Positions 26,611 to 35,949 of a stretch of 64,000 nt of DNA are shown here, one piece after another. Origin of the DNA: Arthrobacter sp. SLBN-100 (GTDB lineage Bacteria > Actinomycetota > Actinomycetes > Actinomycetales > Micrococcaceae); assembly GCF_006715305.1 (NCBI RefSeq), contig NZ_VFMY01000001.1, forward strand, positions 3,038,001 through 3,102,000, read 5' to 3'. A program made the translations under genes and the position numbers. The notes under the pieces are model-generated. The model worked only from the letters and a program-made list of their open reading frames with translations, searched no databases and was not told the DNA's origin. The number at the start of each line of letters is the position of its first letter. Position 1 is the first letter of the stretch.

Positions 26611-26824
26611 GGCAGGGACGGCCTGGCTTTATGGTCAGCGGTGTCCGGTGGTTCTCCTAACGGCCATCCATCAGGTTAGGGTCTTGACCGTTCACTGGTG
26701 AGCGTAAGAAAGGGCCTGAGGGACCCTATCCTGACGATGTTCGAGTCAGCTGCCTGACGTCAGGTTGGGGTGTAGTTCCGGCTGACACCGGCAAGTCTGA
26801 CGGCGATAGGTGAAGGTTCTTGGT

Positions 26825-27427
26825 TCAGCGAGGCAGGAGCAGCCGGATCTGGGTCCTGATGTCCTGCACAATATCGTCGATGCGAGTAGCGGGGTTCGCA
26901 CTCGCTGCCATGCTGAGGAACATGATCGCGGAGACGGTCCGTGCGGTTGTTGCGGCATCATTGGCACTGACAAATTCATCCCGGCCCAGGACGGCGGCGG
27001 TTGCTTCCTCGGTCTGCGCAACGATGGCGAGGGCTTCACTGTGGCGTGGCTCCGTCGGGTCCCCGAAGACCATCTCGCGCAGGTAGGTGCGCCCGTTGTC
27101 GACCTGGACGCGGTTGCACTCCACGATCGGCCGCACGATGGCCATCACTGCATCCAGTGCATCCGGGATAGTTTCAGCCTCGGCCCGGCCCCGCTCCAGT
27201 GCTTCCGCGTAGTGCGCGTTCTGTACGAGCAGGAGGAGTTCTCCCTTGGTCTTTGCGTAAAGGAACAGGGTTCCGGTGCCGATGTCGGCCTTGTCCGCGA
27301 TTTGCTGGGTTGTGACATCCTCGACCCCGTGTTCCGCGAACAGTGCACTGGCCGCGGCGATGATGCGGTCGAGCTTCTGCTGTTTGTTCCGCTCGCGTCG
27401 TCCGAGCGGCTGGGGTGCGACGGGCAT
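26825..27427 (-). CDS. TetR-family transcriptional regulator
   Basis: 200 residues. The N-terminal helix-turn-helix is TTQQIADKADIGTGTLFLYAKTKGELL within the standard TetR layout (RRERNKQQKLDRIIAAASALFAEHGVEDV); the ligand domain is unassigned. An AACTGA-N6-TCAGTT palindrome lies just upstream of its start, and related sites overlap the promoters of an oxidoreductase and an old yellow enzyme 2-4 kb away. It is therefore likely to repress itself and those genes, being released by an electrophile or quinone-like compound (inference). Confidence 0.92.
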   Translation of the reverse strand: MPVAPQPLGRRERNKQQKLDRIIAAASALFAEHGVEDVTTQQIADKADIGTGTLFLYAKTKGELLLLVQNAHYAEALERGRAEAETIPDALDAVMAIVRPIVECNRVQVDNGRTYLREMVFGDPTEPRHSEALAIVAQTEEATAAVLGRDEFVSANDAATTARTVSAIMFLSMAASANPATRIDDIVQDIRTQIRLLLPR

Positions 27428-27442
27428 GAAGGTTCCTCCGTA

Positions 27443-27460
27443 AACTGACTGAACTCAGTT
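27443..27460. promoter_or_regulatory. TetR operator, AACTGA-N6-TCAGTT (copy 1)
   Basis: A perfect 6-bp-arm inverted repeat 16 nt upstream of the TetR start codon. A TTGACT -35-like hexamer lies upstream on the minus strand at 27482-27487, so the palindrome would sit across the start of transcription. Confidence 0.7.
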
Positions 27461-27696
27461 ATGAGTATAACGACTAGGGAGAGTCAAGGACCCCGGCCTG
27501 TCTACTTGTAGCGGTGGGAGGGCTGGACTGTGTCTCATGTTGGGGAGCGCGGCGCCTATGTCACAAGGGTGAGTTTCCGAAGCCACCGGTATCACCTGGT
27601 GGGAAGGCTGCTTGACCGAACTGCTGGTAAAGAAGCTATCGCGGCCACGGTGTTGGCGAACTGTCGATGATGAGACGTAGAAGTTCTGAGCGTGAG

Positions 27697-28563
27697 TCAG
27701 TTGGCGAGGAATTCGACGGCGGCGGGTGCGAACTTGTCGTGGTGCTGAAAGATGCCGCAGTGGCCCGAGCCGGGGTAGATGATCAGTTCGGATCCCTTGA
27801 TGCGCCGGTGCAGATCTTCAGAGAGGGCGGATGGCAGCATACGGTCGTTGTCGCCGTTTGCGATGAGGGTGGGGTGCGTGAGCGTCGACAGGTCCGAGGG
27901 TGCGGAGCGGCCGAACGCCTGGATTGCCTTCAGCTGCGTTTGGAATGCGCGGGTGCTGATCGGCTTGTCCCGGTCGATAATGCGCTCCTGAAGGCGCATG
28001 GTGAATGCCTTCGCTGCTGGTTTACCGGTGACGTTACGGTTGAAGAAGAGGAACTCCTTGGGATCTGACCGTGTCAGGGTTGCCCGGAGGATGTCCCAGT
28101 AGGTGGTGCCGACCACTTTTTCGATATCCTTTCCGCCGCGCGGGCCGGTTCCGGTGAACACGAGCTTGCGGACGAGGTCGGGATGTTTGAGGGCCAGGTC
28201 CTGGGCGATCATGCCGCCGAGGGAGAAGGAGAAGACGTCGATCTTGTCGAACCCGAGGGCGTTGATGAAGGTGTAGGCGTCGTCCGCCATTGCTTCGATG
28301 TTGTTGGGAACCTGCCCGGTGGAGGCGCCGACGCCGGGCTGGTCGAAGGTGATGACGTGGCGGTTCTTCGCGATGGGGTCGATGATGCGGGGATCCCAGC
28401 TATCCAAGGTGGCGGCGAGGTGCACGAAGAACACGACAGGAATGCCGCCCCTGGGCCCCAGCTCGCGATAGGCGTAGGTGGTGTCACCGGCGGTGAGGGC
28501 TTTGGTGGGTGCCTTCGCGTACGAGGTAACGAGGGTGCCGTGCGGAGTGCCGGTGTTGTCCAT
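27697..28563 (-). CDS. Alpha/beta hydrolase
   Basis: 288 residues. The nucleophile elbow is VFSFSLGGMIAQ (Ser in the Sm-S-x-G form), the oxyanion-region VVFFVHLAATLDSWDP precedes it, and the catalytic His lies in GSGHCGIFQHH. TFDQPGVGAS is the strand-4 motif of the haloperoxidase/epoxide-hydrolase-like group. AGGAGAAG precedes the ATG. It lies 50 nt behind the quinone-oxidoreductase-like gene and is probably co-transcribed with it under the TetR-type operator. Confidence 0.9.
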   Translation of the reverse strand: MDNTGTPHGTLVTSYAKAPTKALTAGDTTYAYRELGPRGGIPVVFFVHLAATLDSWDPRIIDPIAKNRHVITFDQPGVGASTGQVPNNIEAMADDAYTFINALGFDKIDVFSFSLGGMIAQDLALKHPDLVRKLVFTGTGPRGGKDIEKVVGTTYWDILRATLTRSDPKEFLFFNRNVTGKPAAKAFTMRLQERIIDRDKPISTRAFQTQLKAIQAFGRSAPSDLSTLTHPTLIANGDNDRMLPSALSEDLHRRIKGSELIIYPGSGHCGIFQHHDKFAPAAVEFLAN

Positions 28564-28612
28564 GGCGGTTCTTCTCCTACATGGTTTGTGAGGGGGGAAA
28601 GACTGGTTGGGG

Positions 28613-29611
28613 TTAGTGGGTCAGGGCGACCACTGCTTTGCCGCGGATGCTGCCTGCGGCCAGGGACTGCAGCGCTTCCGGGGTCTGGTCGAAGCTGAAG
28701 ACCCTTCCTACGGTGGGGCGCAGCACGCCGTCGTCGACCAGGGCGCTTATCTGGCGCAGTTGGTCCCCGCTGGCGTGCATGAAAAGGAACTCATAGCTGA
28801 CGCCGAGCTTCCTGGCCTGCCGCCGAGTCTTGCTGCTGAGTAGAGCGATTGCCAGGCGGAGCGCGGGATTCAGTCCGGCTTTGCGAGCGAATGCCGGATC
28901 CGGCGGGCCGGAGATCCCGATGGCCTTGCCGCCGGGCTTGAGGATGCGCAGTGACTTCTCGAGGTTCTCCCCGCCGAGGCTGTCGAGCACGAGGTCGTAT
29001 CCGCTGAGGAACTGCTCAAAGTCCTGGGTGCGGTAGTCGATCATGATGTCCGCCCCGAGGTCACGCACGAAGCCGGCGTTGGAGCTGCTTGCGGTGGTTG
29101 CAACGGTCGCGCCGAGGTGCTTGGCGAGCTGGATTGCGATCGAGCCGACCCCGCCGGCGCCGGCGTGAATTAGAACCTTTTGTCCGGGTCGCACGTTGCC
29201 CCGGTCGATGAGGGCCTGCCATGCGGTCAGCGCCACGAGCGGCAGTGAGCCCGCTTCCTCCATGCTGGCCGATGCCGGCTTCAGTGCAAGGTCTTCCTCG
29301 GCGACGGCGATGCGCTCGGCGAAGGTGCCGATGCGGTCCTTGTCGGGGCGGCCGTAGACCTCATCGCCGGGCTTGAACCCGCGCACCTTTGCCCCGACCT
29401 GCAGCACGGTGCCGGCGACGTCGTTGCCAAGGATCAGCTGGAGTTTGTAAGGCAGGATCTGCTTGAACTCACCCAGCCGGATCTTCTCGTCCAGCTGGTT
29501 CAGGCCCGCGGCCTGCACCTGAACGAGAACATCGCCGTCCCCGACGATTGGCTCGGGGACGTCCGCCTCGCGCAGCGGCTCCCTGTATTTGGTGACGACG
29601 AATGCTCGCAT
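28613..29611 (-). CDS. NADPH:quinone oxidoreductase-like (zinc-independent MDR)
   Basis: 332 residues. The GroES-like N-terminal half (MRAFVVTKYREPLREADVP) lacks the structural and catalytic zinc cysteines, placing it in the quinone oxidoreductase/zeta-crystallin branch. The Rossmann motif is HAGAGGVGSIAIQLAKHLGA. The start at 29611 follows AGAAGGAG; a longer reading frame upstream overlaps the promoter. It reduces quinones or enones with NADPH. It is the first gene of a two-gene unit with the alpha/beta hydrolase. Confidence 0.92.
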   Translation of the reverse strand: MRAFVVTKYREPLREADVPEPIVGDGDVLVQVQAAGLNQLDEKIRLGEFKQILPYKLQLILGNDVAGTVLQVGAKVRGFKPGDEVYGRPDKDRIGTFAERIAVAEEDLALKPASASMEEAGSLPLVALTAWQALIDRGNVRPGQKVLIHAGAGGVGSIAIQLAKHLGATVATTASSSNAGFVRDLGADIMIDYRTQDFEQFLSGYDLVLDSLGGENLEKSLRILKPGGKAIGISGPPDPAFARKAGLNPALRLAIALLSSKTRRQARKLGVSYEFLFMHASGDQLRQISALVDDGVLRPTVGRVFSFDQTPEALQSLAAGSIRGKAVVALTH

Positions 29612-29735
29612 GCCGTGATGCTCCTTCTGGGCGTGGTGTTGATAGCTGATGCCATTGGTGCAGCGACGGGGTCCCCGCTGCCGCGCGGGCACGTGGTCTG
29701 CACCGGCATTTCCTTCGGTTAGCGGGACAAATAAT

Positions 29736-29778
29736 GACTGACGACAATCAATAATGACCGCACTCATATACTTGTCAA
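29736..29778 (-). promoter_or_regulatory. Promoter with TetR-type operator (copy 2) for the oxidoreductase
   Basis: On the minus strand a perfect -35 TTGACA (29773-29778) is followed by a 17-nt spacer and ATTATT (29750-29755). The GACTGA-N6-TCAATA element at 29736-29753 overlaps the -10 and has the same 6-nt spacer as the TetR palindrome at 27443. Confidence 0.65.
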
Positions 29779-29879
29779 GGGGAGGCCTGCTCGGGGTAGC
29801 GCATGGCGTTTGATGACCCTGGTTGGGGAAGCGCCGTGGTCATGTGCGGTGGTTTCATGACCACGGCGCCACGCGTGTT

Positions 29880-30593
29880 CTAGGCGGTCTTGGCGGCCAA
29901 CTGGGGGTAGAGAGCCTCGATGGGGGCGCTGAGTCCGGCTTTGAGCTGAACGGAGGTCTCGTCGGCCAGGACCTCGTATTCGCCGGCTTCGACGGCATCC
30001 ATAACTTTGCGCACGAGATCGGCCGGGTCCATCTTGGGGTCGGTGGCGTTCGCAGCCATCGCCGTGTCGACGTACCCGACGTGGACGCCCACCACATGGA
30101 CCCCTTCGGGGGCGAGTTCCAGGCGCAGCGAGTTGGTCGCGGACCAGAGGGCGGCCTTGGTGGCGCTGTAAATGCCGCCGACGGCGTACCAGCTCATTGC
30201 TGAGTGGATGTCGATGATCACCGAGTCATCCTTCGCGGACAGGATCGGTGCGAAGGCGCGGGCGAGGAACAGTGGGCCGAGGAAGTTCGTCTCGACGTTG
30301 TTCCGGATTTCCGCGTCGGTGTGGGTAAGGATTCCCGGGCTCGCCACGCTGGCCCCGGCGTTGTTGATCAACACTGTGACGTCCCCTGCGGCCTCGACGG
30401 CGGCCTGAATGGAGGCGGAGTCTGTGACGTCGAGGGTGAGCGAAACGATGCGCTCGTCCTCCCAGGTTCGGGGGGTGCGCGCGGTGGCGTAGACCTTGCT
30501 GGCGCCGCGGGCGAGGGCGTCGTGGACGAAGTGGGTTCCGATGCCGCCGTTTGCACCGGTGACGAGGACGACTGCTTCTTTGAGTGGGGGCAT
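29880..30593 (-). CDS. Short-chain dehydrogenase/reductase
   Basis: 237 residues. The cofactor motif TGANGGIG (TGxxxGIG), NNAG and the catalytic Ser-Tyr-Lys (DIHSAMSWYAVGGIYSATK) are complete. Start at 30593 (MPPLKEAVVLVTG); an ATG 10 codons earlier is possible. It follows the old yellow enzyme gene by 130 nt on the same strand and may share its promoter. Substrate unknown; probably an aldehyde or ketone. Confidence 0.9.
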   Translation of the reverse strand: MPPLKEAVVLVTGANGGIGTHFVHDALARGASKVYATARTPRTWEDERIVSLTLDVTDSASIQAAVEAAGDVTVLINNAGASVASPGILTHTDAEIRNNVETNFLGPLFLARAFAPILSAKDDSVIIDIHSAMSWYAVGGIYSATKAALWSATNSLRLELAPEGVHVVGVHVGYVDTAMAANATDPKMDPADLVRKVMDAVEAGEYEVLADETSVQLKAGLSAPIEALYPQLAAKTA

Positions 30594-30723
30594 TTCACGA
30601 ACTTTCTTATTATGGGGTTGCATCCGCACCCGGCCGATGCGGTGGTGCTGAGGTTGCTTGTGGGGCTGCCCTCGCCTGACTCCCGGGGGAGCAGGCAGGA
30701 TGGGCAAGCTTGGGGGCAGCCGG

Positions 30724-31800
30724 TCAGGCGTGGGCAAGTGTCGGGTAGTTGGTGTATCCGGCTGCTCCGCCGCCGTACACAGTGGCGGGGTCCACCTCAT
30801 TCAAAGGGGCGCCGGAACGCAGGCGCTCGACGATATCGGGGTTGGCCAGCGCGAAACGGCCCAGCGGGGCAATGTCAGCAAGGCCGGCCTCGATGTCACC
30901 GGCGATCTGCTCACGGTTACGTCCGTAGCGGACCACCAGCACCGCCGTCGGCCAAAGATCCCTGAGGGAGCGGAGGAGTTCGTCGTCGTCCACATGGTGA
31001 AGATGCAGGTAGGCCAGGTTCAGGGTGGCGAGCTCACCGACCAGGTGCCGGTACTGAGCGCGCACGCTTTCGGTGTTGCCCTCGTTGATTCCACCCAGGG
31101 GCATGGATGGGGAGAGGCGGATGCCAACCCTGTCGGCCCCTATTTCCTCGGCCATAGCCTGGGCGATCTCGATCACGAACCGGGAGCGGTTTTCTACCGA
31201 TCCGCCGTAGGAGTCGCTGCGGTGGTTGGCGTTGGGGGAGAGGAACTGGTGCAAGAGATAGCCGTTTGCGCCGTGGATTTCGACTCCGTCGGCGCCGGCT
31301 GCGATGGCAGAAGCTGCGGCGTGACGGAACTCAGCCACTGTGGCCCGGATATCCTCGATGCTTAGCTCTCGCGGCGTCGGCGTCTTCTGCAACCCTGTTG
31401 GCGTGAAGATTTCCTGGTCGGCGGGGATCGCCGAGGGTGCCACCGGCTGACCGTGATGGGGAGTGTTGTCCGGGTGCGACATCCGGCCGACGTGCATGAG
31501 CTGGATGAAGACCGCCCCACCGCCGGCGTGCACGTTGTCGGTGATCTTTCGCCAGCCTTCGATGTGCGCAGGGGTGTAGATCCCCGGCGTGTTCATATAG
31601 CCCTGCCCATCCGCCGACGGCTGCGTTCCCTCGGTAATGATCAATCCCAACGACGCGCGCTGCCCGTAGTACTCGACGGCCAGGTCCCCCGGCGTGCCAT
31701 CGGGGTTCGCTCGGTTTCGGGTCATCGGTGCCAGCGCCAGCCGGTGGGAAAGATCGAGGCGGCCAAGAGTGAACGGTTGCCAAAGAGGAGACGACGTCAT
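30724..31800 (-). CDS. Old yellow enzyme family ene-reductase (NADH:flavin oxidoreductase)
   Basis: A 358-residue FMN TIM-barrel enzyme reducing alpha,beta-unsaturated carbonyls and similar electrophiles. Start at 31800 follows AAAGGA. Family landmarks: LAPMTRNRA, TEGTQPS, IQLMHVGRMSHPD, the substrate-binding His-x-x-Asn pair in EIHGANGYLLHQFLSP, and SYGGSVENRSRF. A TATAAT box and a TetR-type operator lie upstream. Together with the oxidoreductase and SDR it forms an electrophile-detoxification set. Confidence 0.94.
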   Translation of the reverse strand: MTSSPLWQPFTLGRLDLSHRLALAPMTRNRANPDGTPGDLAVEYYGQRASLGLIITEGTQPSADGQGYMNTPGIYTPAHIEGWRKITDNVHAGGGAVFIQLMHVGRMSHPDNTPHHGQPVAPSAIPADQEIFTPTGLQKTPTPRELSIEDIRATVAEFRHAAASAIAAGADGVEIHGANGYLLHQFLSPNANHRSDSYGGSVENRSRFVIEIAQAMAEEIGADRVGIRLSPSMPLGGINEGNTESVRAQYRHLVGELATLNLAYLHLHHVDDDELLRSLRDLWPTAVLVVRYGRNREQIAGDIEAGLADIAPLGRFALANPDIVERLRSGAPLNEVDPATVYGGGAAGYTNYPTLAHA

Positions 31801-31898
31801 GGGTTTAGTCCTTTGCATTCGATATTCCAGAGCATCACCGCCGCGACGAGATGTTCGGCCGCTGAGGGACAGTAGCTTTACTGCTACTTCTGCGGCAA

Positions 31899-31933
31899 TG
31901 ACTACACTCATAACTGATCGTAGTCAGATTATA
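31899..31933 (-). promoter_or_regulatory. Promoter with TetR-type operator (copy 3) for the old yellow enzyme
   Basis: On the minus strand a perfect TATAAT (complement of 31928-31933) overlaps AACTGA-N6-TCAGAT (31912-31929), same spacing as the other two copies. A second inverted repeat, TGACTAC/GTAGTCA, brackets it (31899-31905 and 31920-31926). Confidence 0.65.
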
Positions 31934-31955
31934 TTCCCGGAGGAAATCCACCGCC

Positions 31956-32076
31956 GGTGACTTCAAGGTCGAACGCTCCATGCGGCACAACATCCCCCTG
32001 CCGCTGCCCTGGATCACGCCGATCCTGGCAGCAGGAGGCGCCCTGGTCGCCGCCGCCACGGTGAACCCGCTGCGGC
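31956..32076 (+). pseudogene. Possible coding remnant of a membrane protein
   Basis: In one frame the strand reads GDFKVERSMRHNIPLPLPWI then TPILAAGGALVAAATVNPLRR, a charged segment followed by a hydrophobic helix, with no start, ribosome site or upstream continuation. It looks like the end of a lost gene; the family is not recognised. A GC-rich stem and TTTTT at about 32069-32096 could be its old terminator. Nothing else is seen in this 300-nt gap. Confidence 0.3.
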
Positions 32077-32106
32077 GTTTGTTTTGCGGGGTTTTTGTGG
32101 CGTCTG

Positions 32107-33514
32107 TCAAGCGACGGCCACCTTCATGTTGCCGGACTTCTCCAGGGATGCGGCCATGTATTCGACTACGACTTTTTGGGAGATGGCCACGTCGAGGACG
32201 AAAACGCCGGTGTCATGTGTGGCTAGCCAGTCGTCCAAGGTGGTCAGGTCGGCTAGGGTCCGGGCTTTTGTTCCCTCTGCTCCGAGTGCATGTCCGATGG
32301 CGGCGAAGTCCACTTCATCGATGAGCATGGCCTTGTCATCCAGACCCTTCGAGGCGTATTGGTGCAGTTCGGCGCCGTAAGCGGAATCATTTAGCACTAC
32401 GACCACGCCGCGGCGGGTGGTGCGCAGGAAGGTTTCGAAGTCGGCCAGGCCCATGAGTCCCCCGCCGTCCCCGGTGATGAAGACGGTGGTGCGGTCCGGC
32501 CTGGCTGCGGAGACGCCTGCGGCGGAGCCGAATCCCAGTCCGATGGACTGGAAGGCGGTGCCGACCGTGATCATGGCCTGGGGGTCCGGCACAGACATGT
32601 ACATTGGGGCCCAGCCCATGAAGTGGCCCCCGTCCATGACCACTGAGCGTTCCTTGGGCAGGATGTCCTCGAGGGCAGCCACGACGGTGCGGGGATTAAG
32701 CCGGCCGTCGGGGCCGAATTCGGAGGGGTCTTCTACTGGTTCAGCGGAACGAAACCTGGGGCCGGCAACCTCTGGGGCACGCTCTCGCCACACGCCTTGC
32801 GGCTCAATGCTCTCGATGCGGGAGTTGAGTTCTTCAAGGAAAGGACCCAGATCCGCGCGGACGCAGTCGGTTACCTGAGCGTGGGCAGCGTCGGGTTCGT
32901 TGTCCACCCGGATAACCTTGGCGTCCGGCCCGAACAGGGTTCCGTAACGGAGCTGGAAGGCGTTCATCGATGCCCCGGCCACCAGCACGACGTCGGCGGC
33001 TTGCGCGAGTTCCAGTCGGTCCGGCCCTGGTGAACCCGCCGGCGATGCCCAGATCCCAGGGACTCGCGAAGGCGTTCGCGGCCATGACGGAGGTCATGAA
33101 CAGGGCTCCGAGCCGGTCTCCCGAGTGGAGGCGGACCAGGACGGTTTGGCTGGCAGCGGGTCCAGGCTAACCGGATCTGTGAGCGGGGCAGACGACGAGA
33201 ACGAGTGGGATTCTTGCCAGACGGGCCTCGGCCAGGGCGGTGTAGGCGTTGGTGAAGCCAGCCCCGTAGGTGGTGGTCGCTGCCCCGATCCGGCCGGTGG
33301 AGCGGTGATAGGCGTCCGCCATGGTGACTGTTGCCGCCTCGTGCCGGGCGGACGTGTAGGGGAAACCGGCCTGGGTGAGGTGGCTGATCAGGTGGGCGTT
33401 GCCGTTGCCCATCAGCCCGAAGAGGTGGCCAGTGCGCTCTCCCAGCGCCTCGGCTACGGCAGTGGAGACGGTCGGGGCTGCCGGGGTGAAGTAGGAGGAG
33501 GTGGAGACTGTCAC
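32107..33514 (-). pseudogene. Broken thiamine-diphosphate enzyme (acetolactate synthase/decarboxylase family)
   Basis: The 5' part (33514-33167) encodes an intact N-terminal TPP domain (HLFGLMGNGNAHLISHLTQA, SARHEAATVTMADAYHRSTG) that ends in a stop just after VVCPAHRSG. Further on, the middle-domain sequence continues in another frame (DRLGALFMTSVMAANAFASP, about 33115-33030). It shifts again into the frame of the C-terminal TPP-binding domain (ADVVLVAGASMNAF, then GDGGGLMGLADFETF, from about 33020 to 32107). Family members run to about 540 residues; here some 70-100 codons are missing after the first stop. So there is an internal deletion plus a single-base frameshift near 33030. It is the last member of the sulfatase operon; the original activity was probably 2-oxoacid decarboxylation or carboligation. 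Confidence 0.85.
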
Positions 33515-33566
33515 AGTAGTGGTAACGGCGTTCTCTTCTTTGAAGGGCTGTCAGGCGGGGTGACTG

Positions 33567-34946
33567 CTAGCTGTCGGCGAACACTTTTCCGGGGTTGAGG
33601 ATGTTGGCCGGGTCGAAGACCGCCTTGATTTGGCGCTGCAACTCGTACTGGTCGGGCCCGAGCTCCTCGGCGAGCCAGGCACGCTTGAGCAGCCCGATAC
33701 CGTGCTCGCCGGTCAGAGTGCCGCCGACTTCCAAGGCGTAGGTAAACAGCTCCCCGGCGGCCGTCCAAATGGTTTCCGGGACGGTGGTGCCCTCGAAAAC
33801 AAAGGTAGGATGCAGGTTGCCGTCACCGGCGTGGCAGGTGGTAGGGATGATGAGACTGTACTTTTGCTCCAGTTCACGGATCTTGGCGAAGGCAGCGCTC
33901 ATCATGTCCCGGGGCACAGCGATGTCCTCAACAAGCATGGTGCCCATTGCTTCGAGGGCAGGGAAGGCTTGGCGGCGCAGGCCCAGTAGGTGTTCAGCCT
34001 CGGCTGGATCGACAGTTGTTTCTGCTCTGCCGCCGGCGGTTTGTATGAGGTCGGTAATTAGTTGTGCGGTCTCTGCAGCGTCGGGCCCGTCACACTGGAC
34101 AAGGAAGTACGCCCCGCCCCGGGCAAGCAAATCAGTGCCGGTATATCGGGCCACGCACTCCAGTGTGCGGCGGTCGATGAGTTCCATGATCGCCGGGACG
34201 TGGCCGGCGCCTGTGATGGCAGCGGAGGCACGTGCACCTTCTTCGATGCTGTCGAAGAAGGCTCCGATGGTGACGATGTCACCGCGGACGAGGGGCTGCA
34301 GCTTCAGGGTTGCCTCGACGATGATGCCGAGTGTTCCTTCCGAGCCGATCATCAACGCGCAGAGGTCGTAGCCGGTGACACCCTTGACCGTGCGGTGCCC
34401 GACGGACAGCAGGCGCCCGTCTGCCAGAACGACCTTGAGGGCCAGCACCGATTCCCGGGTCACCCCGTACTTGGCGCACAGCAGTCCGCCGGCATTCATG
34501 GCGATGTTGCCACCGACGGTGGAGATGTCCCTGCTGGCGGGATCCGGGGCCCACCACAGGCCGTGCTGCTCGAGGGTACGGTTCAAGGTTCCGTTGAGGA
34601 TCCCGGGCCTGACAACGGCCAGTCGGTTCTCGACCGAGATCTCCAGGATCTGGTCCATCGCCTGGGTGGAGAGGACAATTTCCCCGGGGCTGGCAATGGC
34701 GCCGCCGGCGAGGCCAGTGCCGGCACCACGGGTGACGATGGGGGTCCGGGTTTCGGAGGCGATGCGGCAGGTTTTCTGCACGTCCTCGATCGTGCGCGCG
34801 TGGACTACCGCTGCCGGCACGCCGTCGGAGCGGTGGCCAGAGCGGTCAGAAGTGTAGGCCAGCAGGTCACCGGGTTCGGTTTCGACGATCCCGGGAAGGG
34901 CAGCCCGGAGTCGTTCGGTAGCTTGCGAGCGTTCAGCGACGTGCAT
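33567..34946 (-). CDS. FAD-linked 2-hydroxyacid oxidase/dehydrogenase (GlcD/D-lactate dehydrogenase type)
   Basis: 459 residues. The PCMH-type FAD domain has VTRGAGTGLAGGA and STVGGNIAMNAGGL; the C-terminal FAD-oxidase domain has the metal and substrate motifs CHAGDGNLHPTF and GGTLTGEHGIG. Members oxidise D-2-hydroxy acids to 2-oxo acids. It lies 16 nt after the formylglycine-enzyme gene and 52 nt before the broken TPP gene, so the logical order is desulfation, oxidation, then decarboxylation of an organic hydroxy acid (inference). Confidence 0.93.
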   Translation of the reverse strand: MHVAERSQATERLRAALPGIVETEPGDLLAYTSDRSGHRSDGVPAAVVHARTIEDVQKTCRIASETRTPIVTRGAGTGLAGGAIASPGEIVLSTQAMDQILEISVENRLAVVRPGILNGTLNRTLEQHGLWWAPDPASRDISTVGGNIAMNAGGLLCAKYGVTRESVLALKVVLADGRLLSVGHRTVKGVTGYDLCALMIGSEGTLGIIVEATLKLQPLVRGDIVTIGAFFDSIEEGARASAAITGAGHVPAIMELIDRRTLECVARYTGTDLLARGGAYFLVQCDGPDAAETAQLITDLIQTAGGRAETTVDPAEAEHLLGLRRQAFPALEAMGTMLVEDIAVPRDMMSAAFAKIRELEQKYSLIIPTTCHAGDGNLHPTFVFEGTTVPETIWTAAGELFTYALEVGGTLTGEHGIGLLKRAWLAEELGPDQYELQRQIKAVFDPANILNPGKVFADS

Positions 34947-34962
34947 TGTTCCTCTGGTTTCT

Positions 34963-35949
34963 TCATGTCAGGGACCGGGCGGTGCGGAATCCGCAGTTAC
35001 CGCTGGCAGAGTCAGCGGGGGAGAAGCTGCGGGCGGCGACGCGGTAACGGTTGCAGTAGGACTCATGGCACAGGTAGGAGCCGCCGCGCATAACACGTCC
35101 GGCACCGATGGTCGGGCCCTGGGGGTCGTTGTCAGGTGAATTTCGGTAGTACTTGGGCAGGAACCAGTCCTGGCACCACTCCCACACGTTCCCGCTCGTG
35201 TCGTACAGGCCATAGCCGTTGGGCGGAAAGCTGCCGACTGGGGCTGTGCCCAGATAGCCGTCGGCCTCGGTGTTGAGCAGTGGGAATTCTCCCTGCCATA
35301 TATTGCAGCGATGCTTGCCGTCCTGGGGGTGCAGGTCATCGCCCCAGGCGTAGCGCTTACCGGCCAACCCGCCCCGTGCCGCATACTCCCACTCGGCTTC
35401 GGTTGGCAGGCGCCGTCCACCCCAGGCGCAGTAGGCCATGGCGTCATTCCAGGACACGTGGACCACCGGATGTTCTGCGAAGTCCTTCCAGGCTGAGCGG
35501 GGGCCGTGGGGGTGCGCCCAGTCAGCCCCGCGCACTGTCAGCCACCAGGTGGCGCCGTTCACAGGGCCCAGGATGTCTTCTTCCTTCGCCTGCACGAGAA
35601 GATGGAACACGGCCGAGGAGCCGAGTTGTTCGGATTCAGTCCGATATCCGGTGGCCTCGATGAACTTGGCGAATTGCGTGTTGGTGACAGACGTGGCATC
35701 CACGGCGAAGGAAGATACTGCCACTGTGTGGACCGGGGTCTCCCCGTCGGCGGGATAGCCCTCATCGAATGCATCCCCCATCTGGAAAGCCCCCGCGGGA
35801 ATGACCACGTCCTCACCCGTTTGAGTTTCCCTTCTCCCGCGTGGCATTTCCGCGCGAGACAGGAGAGCTACGGCAGGGGGGAGGAATGTCGTGTCGGCAG
35901 AGGTGGTGCGGGGTGTGCAGCAGCTGCCGTGCGGGGCACCGGCAGTCAT
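34963..35949 (-). CDS. Formylglycine-generating enzyme (sulfatase activator)
   Basis: 328 residues of the FGE/SUMF1 family, which oxidises the active-site Cys of type I sulfatases to formylglycine. The copper-binding Cys pair is present as C294 and C299 in GGSYLCHESYCNRYRVAARS, identical in layout to characterised actinobacterial enzymes. Other family motifs: FQMGD, GGRRLPTEAEWEYAARGG, YDTSGNVWEWCQDW and NCGFR. The first 35 residues are not part of the fold and internal starts are possible. Its start overlaps the MFS stop (ATGA). It is in the same operon as its presumed client sulfatase. Confidence 0.95.
   Translation of the reverse strand: MTAGAPHGSCCTPRTTSADTTFLPPAVALLSRAEMPRGRRETQTGEDVVIPAGAFQMGDAFDEGYPADGETPVHTVAVSSFAVDATSVTNTQFAKFIEATGYRTESEQLGSSAVFHLLVQAKEEDILGPVNGATWWLTVRGADWAHPHGPRSAWKDFAEHPVVHVSWNDAMAYCAWGGRRLPTEAEWEYAARGGLAGKRYAWGDDLHPQDGKHRCNIWQGEFPLLNTEADGYLGTAPVGSFPPNGYGLYDTSGNVWEWCQDWFLPKYYRNSPDNDPQGPTIGAGRVMRGGSYLCHESYCNRYRVAARSFSPADSASGNCGFRTARSLT

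Noticed and set aside
26753..26764. CCTGACGTCAGG palindrome after the unrecognised gene behind ilvD
   Set aside because: A single 12-bp palindrome between convergent genes with no T run and no second copy; not enough to call an operator or terminator.
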